A stretch of DNA of 64,000 nucleotides from Abyssicoccus albus (GCF_003815035.1 NZ_RKRK01000002.1:614163-678162), one strand, 5' to 3'. Positions 35,159 through 44,923 are shown, counted from the stretch's first letter. Notes: generated by a model from the sequence alone, not told the origin. Program-made: numbers and translations.

Positions 35159-35480
35159 TTGATCATCACCTCTTAAATATAAGTATATCTAACCTATTCT
35201 ATATTTTAAAGTAAGTGATTTGTCGGATTTATAACAATGGTATACAAATAGATTAAGCTATAGATATAGATTAAGTTTATAGTAACAGATCATTATAAAA
35301 AGTATCCCAACTATTGACATCTATTGATATCACTTTATAATTATCCTTTATGAGTATGTAGTAATAAATTTAAATTGTGTGTTACATTTTATTATTAATT
35401 AATAACAATTAATAATATTCATTAAATTAATCCATTATTTACCACACTAATCATATTTTATAGTAGAAAGGATTAAAGCT
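35159..35480 (+). promoter_or_regulatory. Promoter and 130-nt leader of the queuosine precursor transporter gene
   Basis: 322-nt divergent region without a gene. TTGACA (35314-35319), 16-bp spacer and TATAAT (35336-35341) form a near-consensus promoter with a start near 35348, so the leader is about 130 nt. Near its end TTAATCC (35427-35433) can pair with GGATTAA (35470-35476), which contains the ribosome-binding GGA, 5 nt before the ATG. This could control translation; I cannot match it to a preQ1 riboswitch consensus. Confidence 0.6.
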
Positions 35481-36170
35481 ATGGTTATACTAACAGGTAT
35501 TATAGAATTATTTATTATATTCACATTACTTGTATTAAGTTATAAGTTTTTTGGTCGTACGGGCCTTATATTTTGGGTTGGTTTTGGCATTATTATTGCA
35601 AACTTGCAAGTATTAAAAGCTGTTGACGTATTAGGGTTTGAGGCGACTTTAGGAAATATAATGTTCGCTTCACTCTATTTGGCAACTGATATATTGAATG
35701 AAAAATATGGCCGTAATGTTGCTAAAAAAGCTGTTTGGATGGGCTTATTCTCAATGATCGCATTCACTTTAATTAGTCAAATTACGTTAGTGTTCACGCC
35801 AAGTAAAAGTGATTTCGCACATGAACATTTAGAAGTTATTCTTGGTTTAGTTCCACGTATTGCCATTGCGAGCGCTATTTCATATGTCATTGGTAATTTC
35901 TTTGATGTATGGGTATTTAATAAAATAAGAACTTTAGTACGGGCAGATAGAAAATTTTATATTCGAGCGATTGGTTCAACTTCATTAAGCTCAATTATTG
36001 ATACAGCATTATTTGCATTGATTGCATTTTATGGAACTTACCCAAATGAAGTTGTTTTGAATATATTTATTACAACATATATATTAAAATTGTTAACAAC
36101 AGTATTTAATGTTCCATTCGGCTATATCGCTAAATCAATCAAACCGTTATCTGAACGTCAATATAAATGA
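35481..36170 (+). CDS. Queuosine precursor transporter, YhhQ/VUT family
   Basis: 229 residues with six or seven hydrophobic helices. The pattern ANLQVLKAVDVLGFEATLGNIMFASLYLATDILNEKYG (read in parts: the central LATDILNEKYG) and SSIIDTALFALIAF is typical of COG1738 proteins that import queuosine precursors such as preQ0 or preQ1. Weak start choice: ATG at 35481 follows AAAGGATTA. The next gene is 45 nt downstream and probably in the same transcript. Confidence 0.85.
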   Translation: MVILTGIIELFIIFTLLVLSYKFFGRTGLIFWVGFGIIIANLQVLKAVDVLGFEATLGNIMFASLYLATDILNEKYGRNVAKKAVWMGLFSMIAFTLISQITLVFTPSKSDFAHEHLEVILGLVPRIAIASAISYVIGNFFDVWVFNKIRTLVRADRKFYIRAIGSTSLSSIIDTALFALIAFYGTYPNEVVLNIFITTYILKLLTTVFNVPFGYIAKSIKPLSERQYK

Positions 36171-36214
36171 TAGTTATTACAATTATAAATAACAGATAGA
36201 AAGTAGGTATTATC

Positions 36215-36664
36215 GTGGCAATTATATACATTGATGCAGCAACGCATAATCAAAAAGGTCCTACCGCTATAAGTTATGTTATTAATAATAACAATCAAAA
36301 ATATATTCAATCAAAATATGTTGGTGATCAATTTGATAACCATGAAGGAGAATGGCTAGCTTTAATTAATGCATTAGAATATGCAGAGTTATTATCCATT
36401 GAATCAGTCATAGTCTATACAGATTCAAAGGTTGTTGCAGACTCAATGGAAAAAGATCAATTAAAACATTCAAAGTATGAAGGATTTCATCTTAAAGCTA
36501 AATTAATTGCCCATCGATTTGAACTCTGCCTAGTCAATTGGTCAGCACGTAAAAAAAACAAAGAAGCAGATTTACATGCAAAACAATGCTTGTATGAAGC
36601 AATGCATTCATTGTCAGAACGTAATCAAAATTCATCATCTAGCCAAGATAAATTAAAAGATTAA
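36215..36664 (+). CDS. RNase H-fold protein (RNase HI-like)
   Basis: 149 residues starting with GTG at 36215 after AAAGTAGGT. The RNase H fold is indicated by IIYIDAATHNQKGPTAISYV (Asp near residue 7), EGEWLALINALEYA (Glu), VIVYTDSKVVADS (Asp) and KEADLHAKQ (Asp), so the four acidic catalytic residues seem present. Similar to the staphylococcal gene annotated as RNase HI or EbsB-like. It may degrade RNA in RNA-DNA hybrids; activity is inferred. Ends at a bidirectional terminator. Confidence 0.82.
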   Translation: MAIIYIDAATHNQKGPTAISYVINNNNQKYIQSKYVGDQFDNHEGEWLALINALEYAELLSIESVIVYTDSKVVADSMEKDQLKHSKYEGFHLKAKLIAHRFELCLVNWSARKKNKEADLHAKQCLYEAMHSLSERNQNSSSSQDKLKD

Positions 36665-36702
36665 TATTAAATCATTTACTGAGTACTGAGAAAATATTTC
36701 AT

Positions 36703-36735
36703 AAAAACAAGGAGTGATTTTCACTCCTTGTTTTT
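36703..36735. terminator. Bidirectional terminator between RNase H-like gene and exonuclease gene
   Basis: AAAAACAAGGAGTGA (36703-36717), loop TTT, TCACTCCTTGTTTTT (36721-36735): perfect 15-bp stem with U-runs in both directions. Confidence 0.92.
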
Positions 36736-36847
36736 ATTGTTTTATTATCTTATTAATATTAAATGTTTATATTTTCTATTATAAATTGATTGTTTACATA
36801 TAAAGTATAATAATATTTACTAATATTCATTAATAAATTTAAGAGGT

Positions 36848-37738
36848 TTATTGATACAGACTTTGATAGTATTTTTTCGTAATGGTTAATGTATGTGCAT
36901 CTAAAACCTCTATTAACTGTTGCTCAGTTTGAGTTAATCTCATATCATTTATAATATCGTTTATCACTAATGGGACTTCAGTATAAATTTTTGCAAGTTT
37001 GTTCGACAAAGTAAGAGAATCCATATCATCCTCGATTTTTTGTTTTTGTCCTTTCGTTAATGATTCAAGATTTTCCAAAAGATTTGAAATAGAATGATGT
37101 GTTTGAATTAACTTTAGTGCCGTCTTTTCACCGATTCCTGAAACACCTTTGTATCCATCACTCGTATCTCCCATTAATGCTTTAACATCTACAAATTGAT
37201 TCGGTTGAATATTGTATTTTTGAATAAATCGCTCTTTATTGTATATGTTGTACTCTGTAAACCCTTTTTTAATTAGCCATAATTCAATATCTTTGTCTAA
37301 GATTTGTAGTAAATCTTTATCCCCTGATACAGCAATCACTTTAAAATCATAAGATAAATATTTAGCTAATGATCCGATGACATCATCCGCTTCATATCCT
37401 TCCACTCCAATATTACAAAACCCTATCTCCTCGCTGATCTTTTGAACGAGATCAAATTGTGGTATGAGTTCACTTGGAGGTGGTTGTCTATTCGCTTTAT
37501 AATCTTCATGAAGATCATTTCTGAACGTATATTGACCTTTATCCCATGTAATAATAACATTCGGCGTATTTGTTTCTTTAATTAAGTAAAATGTATGCCT
37601 TAGGAATCCTTGAATTCCGTTAGTAGGAATACCATCTTGATTCGGCATAAAATGTTTATTTATAGAAGTTGCGAAAAAATGTCTAAACAATAATGCCATC
37701 CCGTCAATAATAAGTACTTTTTCTTTAGGTTCAACCAT
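36848..37738 (-). CDS. 5'-3' exonuclease (PolA N-terminal domain-like)
   Basis: 296 residues: a free-standing FEN/PIN nuclease like B. subtilis YpcP. Motifs: VLIIDGMALLFRHFF, FRNDLHEDYKANRQ, GYEADDVIGSLA, VSGDKDLLQ, GDTSDGYKGVSGIGEKTA, with the acidic metal ligands and a helix-hairpin-helix. It probably processes RNA-primed or flapped DNA. ATG at 37738 has only a weak upstream purine tract. It stands alone between a terminator and a 114-nt gap to the rhodanese gene. Confidence 0.9.
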   Translation of the reverse strand: MVEPKEKVLIIDGMALLFRHFFATSINKHFMPNQDGIPTNGIQGFLRHTFYLIKETNTPNVIITWDKGQYTFRNDLHEDYKANRQPPPSELIPQFDLVQKISEEIGFCNIGVEGYEADDVIGSLAKYLSYDFKVIAVSGDKDLLQILDKDIELWLIKKGFTEYNIYNKERFIQKYNIQPNQFVDVKALMGDTSDGYKGVSGIGEKTALKLIQTHHSISNLLENLESLTKGQKQKIEDDMDSLTLSNKLAKIYTEVPLVINDIINDMRLTQTEQQLIEVLDAHTLTITKKYYQSLYQ

Positions 37739-37852
37739 AATATATCTTATCCAATCTGTGTGATTTCGTTATATTCATAATCATATGTTATATTTTTCTT
37801 TTAAATTATTCATTTATTTGTTTATTTGCTTCATTACTTAATTTATTTGTTA

Positions 37853-38845
37853 TTATTCAATATTATTTAATATTGGAAGGTCTAAAGCTATCCATTCTGA
37901 GTAACTACCGGCATATACAGTTGAAGGGACATTAATTAATTGTAGTAATACATACATCATACAAGCACTTAAACCTGAACCACAACTTAAAATAACATCT
38001 CGATCTTCTCTAATATCTGATTGAAGTGAACGGTTTACATTATACAAGTGTGAGTATTCAAGTTTTAATTGATTTAATTTTTGAATCGTAATTCGACCCT
38101 CATCAATATAGTGTTCATATTCGAGGTTAAAGGTTTGTGGAATATGACCAGCTGTGGTGTCTATAGGCTCATTCTCACCAATAAACCTTGCATTATGTCG
38201 TACATCGAGAATTAATGATTCTTGTTTTATTGCATCAAAAACATCCATATGTGTTGAAATCAAATTTCTATTTAATTGATAAACAAAATCGTAATTGATT
38301 ACATTATCTTGTTCTGCCAAGACTTCTTGATAAAGTTCATATAATGACGATTTACCTTTTGACGTTATTTTATGTTGTTCCACTTCATCTTCCATAATTT
38401 CATGCAAATAAGTGAGTTGTTCATTTCTGTAGTTTTCTTCTAAATTTACAGTTAAATCAATATTATATTTTTGACGTAAGGAACTAAATGTTTCATTAAG
38501 TAAGTATACATTGGTGAACCCCATTAATTGTAATAACCAGATCATTCTTGCACTATAAATATCTATCCCATCACTATAAACAAGAAACTTTTGTGTTTCA
38601 TGTCGCTCAATTAATATTGTAAATAATTTGTATAAAAAATTAATCTTAGGGAGAGGATGTCTTCCTGCATTGTATAAAACATCATCAGTCAATATTGGTT
38701 TTATTGGTACATGATATGCTCTAGGTAAATGAGTTTTTTTAAATTTTTCTTTTCCTAGATCATACTCTTTCATATCATTTTGACAATCCAATACGATAAA
38801 ATCAGATGCATTGGCCATGTAATCTTCATAATATAATAATTGCAT
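37853..38845 (-). CDS. Tandem rhodanese-like sulfurtransferase
   Basis: 330 residues with two rhodanese folds. The N-terminal one (residues about 5-125, FIVLDCQNDMKEYDLGKEKF) lacks the loop Cys (VYSDGIDIYSAR), so it is probably structural. The C-terminal one has the active loop SCGSGLSACM with Cys near residue 290. It could move sulfane sulfur from thiosulfate or mercaptopyruvate; the substrate is not readable. The region between the folds (about 140-195) is longer than usual and helical. Confidence 0.82.
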   Translation of the reverse strand: MQLLYYEDYMANASDFIVLDCQNDMKEYDLGKEKFKKTHLPRAYHVPIKPILTDDVLYNAGRHPLPKINFLYKLFTILIERHETQKFLVYSDGIDIYSARMIWLLQLMGFTNVYLLNETFSSLRQKYNIDLTVNLEENYRNEQLTYLHEIMEDEVEQHKITSKGKSSLYELYQEVLAEQDNVINYDFVYQLNRNLISTHMDVFDAIKQESLILDVRHNARFIGENEPIDTTAGHIPQTFNLEYEHYIDEGRITIQKLNQLKLEYSHLYNVNRSLQSDIREDRDVILSCGSGLSACMMYVLLQLINVPSTVYAGSYSEWIALDLPILNNIE

Positions 38846-38941
38846 CTTAATTCCCCTTTAACTTTTAATCATATAAACTTTTTGCAACGGTTTTTACATT
38901 GCTATGTTTACGTACATTATTACTTTTTTTAGGCGTCATCA

Positions 38942-41900
38942 TTATTTCTTTGAGTAATTCACTATTTCTTTTAAATGATCTCGTTCATAATCAGTTAATT
39001 GATTTACTTCTATGATTTTTTCTAATTGTTTTATTAACTCTTCTAAGTATTTACAAAGTTGCTCAGCTATTTTTTGCTTTAATGAGTTAGTGCTTTCGGT
39101 AATATGATGTTCCACAAAAGATTCATATAATTGAATAGATTCATCAACAATGGATTGAATTGAATGATCCATTTGATCCATATTCACTTCATTCACTGAA
39201 TCATTTGCAATTGTTTTTATTACTTCTTTATCAGCGGTGCTTAATGATAAAGAATGTGCGTAAATTTTATTCACAAATGGTTCAATATCAATCATAATTG
39301 GTAAGTTATATGCTTGTATCTCGTCCATTAACGATCCACTGATAGTGAATAACTGCTTGCGAATCCCTTCAATAATCGTAAAATAATGGTTAGTATAATC
39401 ATTAAATAACACATCACGATAATGATTAATAAATGCTTCTTTTTTATTGTCACGTTCATTAATCTCCAATTTATTCAACTTATATTCATCATAACTTTTC
39501 AAAAATAGTCGTTTGGCACTGTGAACAATAAATTGATCTATATTTCTTTGTAAAGATTCGTCCATTTGATCAATAATCACTGACTCATCATATGATGATA
39601 AAGTATTCATTAAGCTCTTTATCCGCTGATTATTTTTATCATTTGTGTGTAATATCATTTTATCTATATAATCAGATGTTTTTTCTAAAGATAAATTAAT
39701 TTCTTCCACCATTCTATCATGAAGTTGTGCTGGCAATATATTATTAAGATATTCATACAATGATTTAATGTGAAGGTTATTGTTTTCACTTATTGCTTTA
39801 TAACCACTTGTTGTAAACAGTTCATAGTTTAAGTTCATTTGATTGAGTCTAGATTTAATATAATGAACTACACCTTCTAACTCTTCATTGTTCTTTCTTA
39901 AGTCAATTGCATTCAAGACAATAATTAACGTTTTTGAAGGATACATCGATTGAATCTCTTTGAACTGTTCTAAAAATGCTTCATCATCTTTAGTGTAAGC
40001 GTGTTGATAATACATAATATACATTGTAATGTCGGCGTGTTGAATATGATTTATTGACTCAATATTATGTCTCTGATTTCCTGATTGAAATCCTGGAGAG
40101 TCTATTAAGCGATAATGTTCTAACAGCGGATGATTGTAAGATAAATGACACTCATTGATAAAAACTGAGTATGCTTCATCACTTGTGATATATTTTATAT
40201 CTTCATCTGATAAAGGTTCAGATGTACCAAGTTTATCTGCAAATTGATTATATCTTGTCAATAAATTTACGACCCATTGATTATTTGGGTGATTACTTTG
40301 CAAATACTTTGCCATATCATGAGTAGGAATATCATAATCATTTAATATATGTTTCGCATCTTCTAATAATTGTTCTTTATCTTTATATATTACATAATTC
40401 TTATAATGATTAGATATATATACTATAGAGGCAGTTGTCGGATGTGCACTTGATGCTAACAAATTTTTATTGACTAAAGCGTTAAGTAATGTACTTTTAC
40501 CCGCACTAAAAGCTCCAAATACCGATAAATTCATTTTATTATTTTTAAGGCAAATTACCTTCCTTTTTAATGCACTTTGAAATGATTGGATCGGTTCAAG
40601 TTCTTTATTTAAAATAATATCTAAAAGTGATTCATTGAGTTGATGTAATTTAGTTTGATTAACTAAGTCATCCTGACCTTCTGTATTATTTTCATGTTTT
40701 AAGGAATCCGATTGAGTGTCATTATATTTTTCAAAATCTACTTCACTAGCATCTAAGAAAGTATAATTTGTTAATTCATTTAAACGATCATCCATGTGAA
40801 TATAGAAATGCTCATATGATTTATTTTCAATCGATTGCTTCAACTCTTTCATCATTTTTAATTGTTTTGCATTGTCCTTGGCTTCTTGTAGTTGCTTAAT
40901 TAATGTTTTATATCTGTTTATTCTTTCATCTTCTTCATTTTTTATATCGTATAATTTTTGATTGTCATTTTTATTACTCATTTCATTATTATTAAATTTA
41001 TTTGAATCTAATTGTCGATATAACGCTTTTAATTGAACTGATAAACGTTTTTTTATTGATGTCTTAACTTGTTTTATAAATTGATCATTAAAATTTTTGA
41101 CATAAACATTTTGAATGTTAGGTGTTGTGACCTCAGTTGCTTCCAACAATGATGTACTGATAGATAAGTCTAGGTCTGATAAGTTAAGTTGTTGTAAAGA
41201 TTGATTTACAGGCATAATGATTAACTTATTAATCTCTCTGTTAATATAATCCGTGATATCTTTGACCATTTGCTCCCTAATTTTTAGAAGCTTTTCTTTT
41301 TTATTAAATATCCCTTTAACTCGATATGATGAGTCAAAAGTCATTAAATAGTCCTCTAACATACTTCTTAATTGTTGAGAGAGTATGTAACTATTATCTA
41401 CATATTCAATCAATTTTTCTTGCAAATAATCGATGAATGATTGTTCATTTGATTGTGCTAATAGTTCTAGGTTATTAGTATATCTATTGTTTAATTGTTC
41501 CTTCAACTCATCGATTTGATCTAATGACATATTAGAATGGACCTGTGAGAAAATCGGTTTTATTTTATTTACATAACTATTTATTTCATGTTGTAAATAA
41601 TCTAATTGTTCTTTGAATACATTATCTTTCAATCGACTTGCGTATAGATCGTCAAATTGATTTTGATTACTCCAGTAATTGATTTGATCTACAAGTTTAC
41701 TCATTTGATTATATTTTGAGTCATATATTGATACTGGAACAATATTTTCAACATTTATTTCATGCTGCTCAAGTGTAGTATAAATTGTATTCATAAATAA
41801 ATCGATCGATTCATCTTTATTATGTTTATCTATTTGGCTAATAACTAATAAGATTGGGATATTTAGTTTATTCAATTCTTTCATCATATTTAAATTAACA

Positions 41901-42415
41901 TTTGATAGCACATGATTATAATCTGCAACGACTATCACTACATCACTTGCCAATAAATATTTTTTTGTATGATGATCGTGAATCGCGTTAATGGAATCTA
42001 TTCCTGGAGTATCTTGTATTGTAATTTTATGATTAAGCTTTCCTTTGTTTGAAAAATATTCAACACGATGAAAACTATAATTTTGACGATTAAATAGTTG
42101 AACTTCTTCTATCGAACTTAATTCAGTATACGTATTGTCAGTTAAAAAAACTCTTGGTGGATTCAAATCGTCTTGCATATGAATCTGTACAGTCTGACTC
42201 GTTGTTGGCACAGGTGAAGATGGTAACAATTCATCTTCTAAAAGGAAATTAATTAAAGATGATTTCCCACTTGAAAACTGTCCCATGAAAGATACAGTTA
42301 AGTTTTTATTGAACTCTTTTTCTAAAGCGATATTTAATTGTGACACGAGTGTCTCATTTTCTGATTTTTCGATTTCAACCTTTAGTTGATATAACTCTCT
42401 TAATCGGTTAGACAT
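38942..42415 (-). CDS. dynA: Double dynamin-like GTPase (DynA-type)
   Basis: 1157 residues with two dynamin GTPase modules in tandem. Module 1: G1 GQFSSGKSS (about residue 45), G3 DTPGIDS, G4 SQID. Module 2: G1 GAFSAGKST (about 637), G3 DSPGFQS, G4 NAID. Long helical stalks follow each. B. subtilis DynA has the same fused layout and promotes membrane fusion and repair after damage. ATG at 42415 follows GGGAGAAA. It is monocistronic and divergent from the oxidase operon. Confidence 0.92.
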   Translation of the reverse strand: MSNRLRELYQLKVEIEKSENETLVSQLNIALEKEFNKNLTVSFMGQFSSGKSSLINFLLEDELLPSSPVPTTSQTVQIHMQDDLNPPRVFLTDNTYTELSSIEEVQLFNRQNYSFHRVEYFSNKGKLNHKITIQDTPGIDSINAIHDHHTKKYLLASDVVIVVADYNHVLSNVNLNMMKELNKLNIPILLVISQIDKHNKDESIDLFMNTIYTTLEQHEINVENIVPVSIYDSKYNQMSKLVDQINYWSNQNQFDDLYASRLKDNVFKEQLDYLQHEINSYVNKIKPIFSQVHSNMSLDQIDELKEQLNNRYTNNLELLAQSNEQSFIDYLQEKLIEYVDNSYILSQQLRSMLEDYLMTFDSSYRVKGIFNKKEKLLKIREQMVKDITDYINREINKLIIMPVNQSLQQLNLSDLDLSISTSLLEATEVTTPNIQNVYVKNFNDQFIKQVKTSIKKRLSVQLKALYRQLDSNKFNNNEMSNKNDNQKLYDIKNEEDERINRYKTLIKQLQEAKDNAKQLKMMKELKQSIENKSYEHFYIHMDDRLNELTNYTFLDASEVDFEKYNDTQSDSLKHENNTEGQDDLVNQTKLHQLNESLLDIILNKELEPIQSFQSALKRKVICLKNNKMNLSVFGAFSAGKSTLLNALVNKNLLASSAHPTTASIVYISNHYKNYVIYKDKEQLLEDAKHILNDYDIPTHDMAKYLQSNHPNNQWVVNLLTRYNQFADKLGTSEPLSDEDIKYITSDEAYSVFINECHLSYNHPLLEHYRLIDSPGFQSGNQRHNIESINHIQHADITMYIMYYQHAYTKDDEAFLEQFKEIQSMYPSKTLIIVLNAIDLRKNNEELEGVVHYIKSRLNQMNLNYELFTTSGYKAISENNNLHIKSLYEYLNNILPAQLHDRMVEEINLSLEKTSDYIDKMILHTNDKNNQRIKSLMNTLSSYDESVIIDQMDESLQRNIDQFIVHSAKRLFLKSYDEYKLNKLEINERDNKKEAFINHYRDVLFNDYTNHYFTIIEGIRKQLFTISGSLMDEIQAYNLPIMIDIEPFVNKIYAHSLSLSTADKEVIKTIANDSVNEVNMDQMDHSIQSIVDESIQLYESFVEHHITESTNSLKQKIAEQLCKYLEELIKQLEKIIEVNQLTDYERDHLKEIVNYSKK

Positions 42416-42472
42416 AAAGTTTCTCCCTAGATTATTATTTTTTTCACAAATTTAATTAAAAGCGTTATTAAG

Positions 42473-42518
42473 TGTGACTTTTATCACATAAATAAAATTC
42501 CATTTACTTTATTATAAT
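42473..42518 (+). promoter_or_regulatory. TGTGA-N6-TCACA palindrome and -10 of the ba3 oxidase operon
   Basis: TGTGA (42473-42477) and TCACA (42484-42488) form a perfect palindrome with 6-bp spacing; a TATAAT -10 is at 42513-42518 with no good -35. The palindrome centre is about 42-45 bp upstream of the expected start, the class II position for Crp/Fnr activators. The half-sites fit staphylococcal ArcR and, more loosely, Rex. Confidence 0.6.
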
Positions 42519-42553
42519 AAATGAATAAATGATTAGAAAGGGAGGAATATAAA

Positions 42554-42727
42554 ATGACGGTTGAAAAAGAGTTATCTTACCGTAATAGTGATGTTGAACC
42601 TCATTTCGAAGAAAATATTCAACATCATGCTGATTTGAAAGGTACATTTATTTCTGTATTAATGTTAGGTGCCATATTCATCATTTTATGGGTTATTATT
42701 TTTATACTATTTTTATCAAGAATGTAG
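42554..42727 (+). CDS. Cytochrome c oxidase subunit IIa-like protein (ba3 type)
   Basis: 57 residues after a GGGAGGAAT ribosome site. A charged N-terminal half (MTVEKELSYRNSDVEPHFEE) is followed by one membrane helix (ISVLMLGAIFIILWVIIFIL) and SRM. Its place directly before the CuA subunit and its size fit the accessory single-helix subunit IIa of ba3-type oxidases. The next ATG is 12 nt downstream with AGGAGG overlapping the stop region. Confidence 0.85.
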   Translation: MTVEKELSYRNSDVEPHFEENIQHHADLKGTFISVLMLGAIFIILWVIIFILFLSRM

Positions 42728-42739
42728 GAGGTTTTCATT

Positions 42740-43216
42740 ATGCATAAGCTAGAGAAAATTTGGCTTGGTTTAGGAATGTTTAGTTTAGTGTTTTTCTTAA
42801 TTATTATTGGAATTGGAGCATTTCACTCAGGTCATCAACCTGCTGCAAGTGGTCGGGAATATATTGATCCTGAACTTGTAGATAAAGACGCTCGATTTAA
42901 AGAACCTGGTCTAAAAAAAGTAGAAGGTAAAGATTATGACTATGAATTGTATATTGTAGCTCAAGCGTTTTTATATTCACCTCAAGAAGTTGAAATACCT
43001 AAAGGCGCTAAAGTTAAAATTTCTGGAACAACGAAAGATGTAGTTCATGGATTTGGTGTTGCTGGAACAAATATCAATATGATGTTAGAACCAGGTCATA
43101 TTTCTACATATACAACAACTTTTGACCAACCCGGTGAATATTTAACGGTTTGTAATGAATATTGTGGTACAGGTCATACAGATATGAGCACGATGATTAA
43201 GGTGGTGGAAAAATAA
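42740..43216 (+). CDS. Cytochrome c oxidase subunit II, ba3 type, with CuA site
   Basis: 158 residues: one N-terminal membrane helix (about 8-27) and a cupredoxin domain outside the membrane. The CuA ligands are visible: His in DVVHGFGV, and CNEYCGTGHTDM giving two Cys, one His and one Met. It accepts electrons from cytochrome c, unlike quinol oxidases, which lack CuA. Its stop shares one base with the next ATG (TAATG), so the two subunits are translationally coupled. Confidence 0.94.
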   Translation: MHKLEKIWLGLGMFSLVFFLIIIGIGAFHSGHQPAASGREYIDPELVDKDARFKEPGLKKVEGKDYDYELYIVAQAFLYSPQEVEIPKGAKVKISGTTKDVVHGFGVAGTNINMMLEPGHISTYTTTFDQPGEYLTVCNEYCGTGHTDMSTMIKVVEK

Positions 43217-44892
43217 TGAGTTTACGAAATTTAGGTCCAGATCAAACTAGGAAATTAAATAGACAAGATTCCAAATTAGTTTTAGCTCATATGTATTTCG
43301 CAATGTTTAATCTACTTTTAGGTGGTGTGGCTGCTTTATTGCAAGTACTCGTTCGATCAGGCACACTTGAGTTACCTGCAGGTATTGGTTATTATCAATT
43401 ACTTACAATACATGGTGTAACACTTGCTCTAGTTTTTACAACATTTTTCATTATGGGATTCCAAATCGCTGCAGTATCAAGAGTGTGTGGAGATCTAACG
43501 AGCACACAAAGATTACTTAGTTGGATTGGTTTCTATACGATGATTATCGGAACTGTAGCTGCTGCAATTATGATTTTATTAAATGAAGCAACAGTATTAT
43601 ATACTTTCTACGCTCCACTTAAAGCGCATTTCATTTACTATGTAGGTTTAGCACTAGTTATTGTTGGAAGTTGGATTAGTGCAGCAGGTCAGATCATGCG
43701 CTATGTTCAATGGAAACGTGAGAATAAAGGTGATAAATCACCATTGTTATCTTATATGGTGGCAATTAACAATGTGATGTGGATGGTTTGTAGTTTAGGT
43801 GTTGCGATTGAAGTGTTATTTATGTTAATTCCTTGGAGTATCGGTTGGGTTGAACGTGTAGATGTAAGTCTAAGCCGTACTTTATTCTGGTATTTTGGAC
43901 ATGCGCTTGTATACTTTTGGTTATTACCAGCATATATGGTTTGGTACGTTGTCGTTCCAAAAATTATTGGTACAAAAGGATTTAGTGATAATTTAGCAAG
44001 AATGTCATTTATGCTATTCTTATTCTTCTCTATTCCTGTAGGAATTCATCACCAACTTGTAGATCCTGGTATCGATGCGTTTTGGAAGTATATTCAAGTT
44101 GTATTAACATTCATGGTTGTAATACCATCATTGATGACTGCATTTAGTTTATTTGCGACATTTGAAATTTTTGGTCGTGAAAAAGGTGCTAAAGGTTTAT
44201 TTGGATGGTTAAAACATTTACCTTGGAATGATTCACGATTTATTTTACCATTTATCGGAATGCTTGCTTTTATCCCTGGTGGTGCCGGTGGTTTAGTCAA
44301 CGCATCAAACCAAATGAACCAAGTCATTCATAATACAATATGGGTAACTGGACATTTCCATTTAACAATTTCAACCGCTGTAGTTTTAACATACTTTGGA
44401 GCAATGTATTGGTTGATCCCTTATTGTTCTGGAAGAATTTTAACTAAACGTTTGAACAAACTTGCATTAATTCAAGGTTATACTTGGGCAGTAGGAATGT
44501 CGATTATGTCTGGTGCGATGCACTTTATCGGGTTATTCGGCGCGCCTAGACGTTCGGATTATTCTGAGTATGGTGGTGCCGAACAAGCTAAAGAATGGAT
44601 TGCTTATCAAGCTGTTCAAGCTGTAGGTGGTACATTATTATTCTTATCAATCTTGCTTGTACTTTACATTTGTATACACCTTGCATTCTTTGCACCGAAA
44701 GGTCAGGAAATATTCCCTGTATCTGAAGCATTTGATAGAGATGAAAAGGTTTATCCTCTCGTTGAAAATTGGAAGTTCTTGATTGTCGTAACGATTGCAT
44801 TGATTTTAATTGCATATACTGTTCCAGTTTCACAAATGCTCCTAGATCCAGCACCTGGTGCTAAAGGATTTGGTAAAGGACAAGTATGGTAA
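43216..44892 (+). CDS. Cytochrome c oxidase subunit I, ba3 type (family B)
   Basis: 558 residues, about 13 hydrophobic helices. Heme and CuB ligands: His in LTIHGVTLALVFTTF, His in YFGHALVYFWLLPAYMVWY, the HHQ of IHHQLVDPG, and HFHLTISTAVV. The pattern fits the heme-copper oxidase B family (ba3) rather than Qox. It pumps protons and reduces oxygen at the CuB-heme site. No assembly or cytochrome c gene is adjacent, so these must lie elsewhere. Confidence 0.94.
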   Translation: MSLRNLGPDQTRKLNRQDSKLVLAHMYFAMFNLLLGGVAALLQVLVRSGTLELPAGIGYYQLLTIHGVTLALVFTTFFIMGFQIAAVSRVCGDLTSTQRLLSWIGFYTMIIGTVAAAIMILLNEATVLYTFYAPLKAHFIYYVGLALVIVGSWISAAGQIMRYVQWKRENKGDKSPLLSYMVAINNVMWMVCSLGVAIEVLFMLIPWSIGWVERVDVSLSRTLFWYFGHALVYFWLLPAYMVWYVVVPKIIGTKGFSDNLARMSFMLFLFFSIPVGIHHQLVDPGIDAFWKYIQVVLTFMVVIPSLMTAFSLFATFEIFGREKGAKGLFGWLKHLPWNDSRFILPFIGMLAFIPGGAGGLVNASNQMNQVIHNTIWVTGHFHLTISTAVVLTYFGAMYWLIPYCSGRILTKRLNKLALIQGYTWAVGMSIMSGAMHFIGLFGAPRRSDYSEYGGAEQAKEWIAYQAVQAVGGTLLFLSILLVLYICIHLAFFAPKGQEIFPVSEAFDRDEKVYPLVENWKFLIVVTIALILIAYTVPVSQMLLDPAPGAKGFGKGQVW

Positions 44893-44923
44893 TTATAAAT
44901 ACCTTTTAAAGAAGACTATATAA

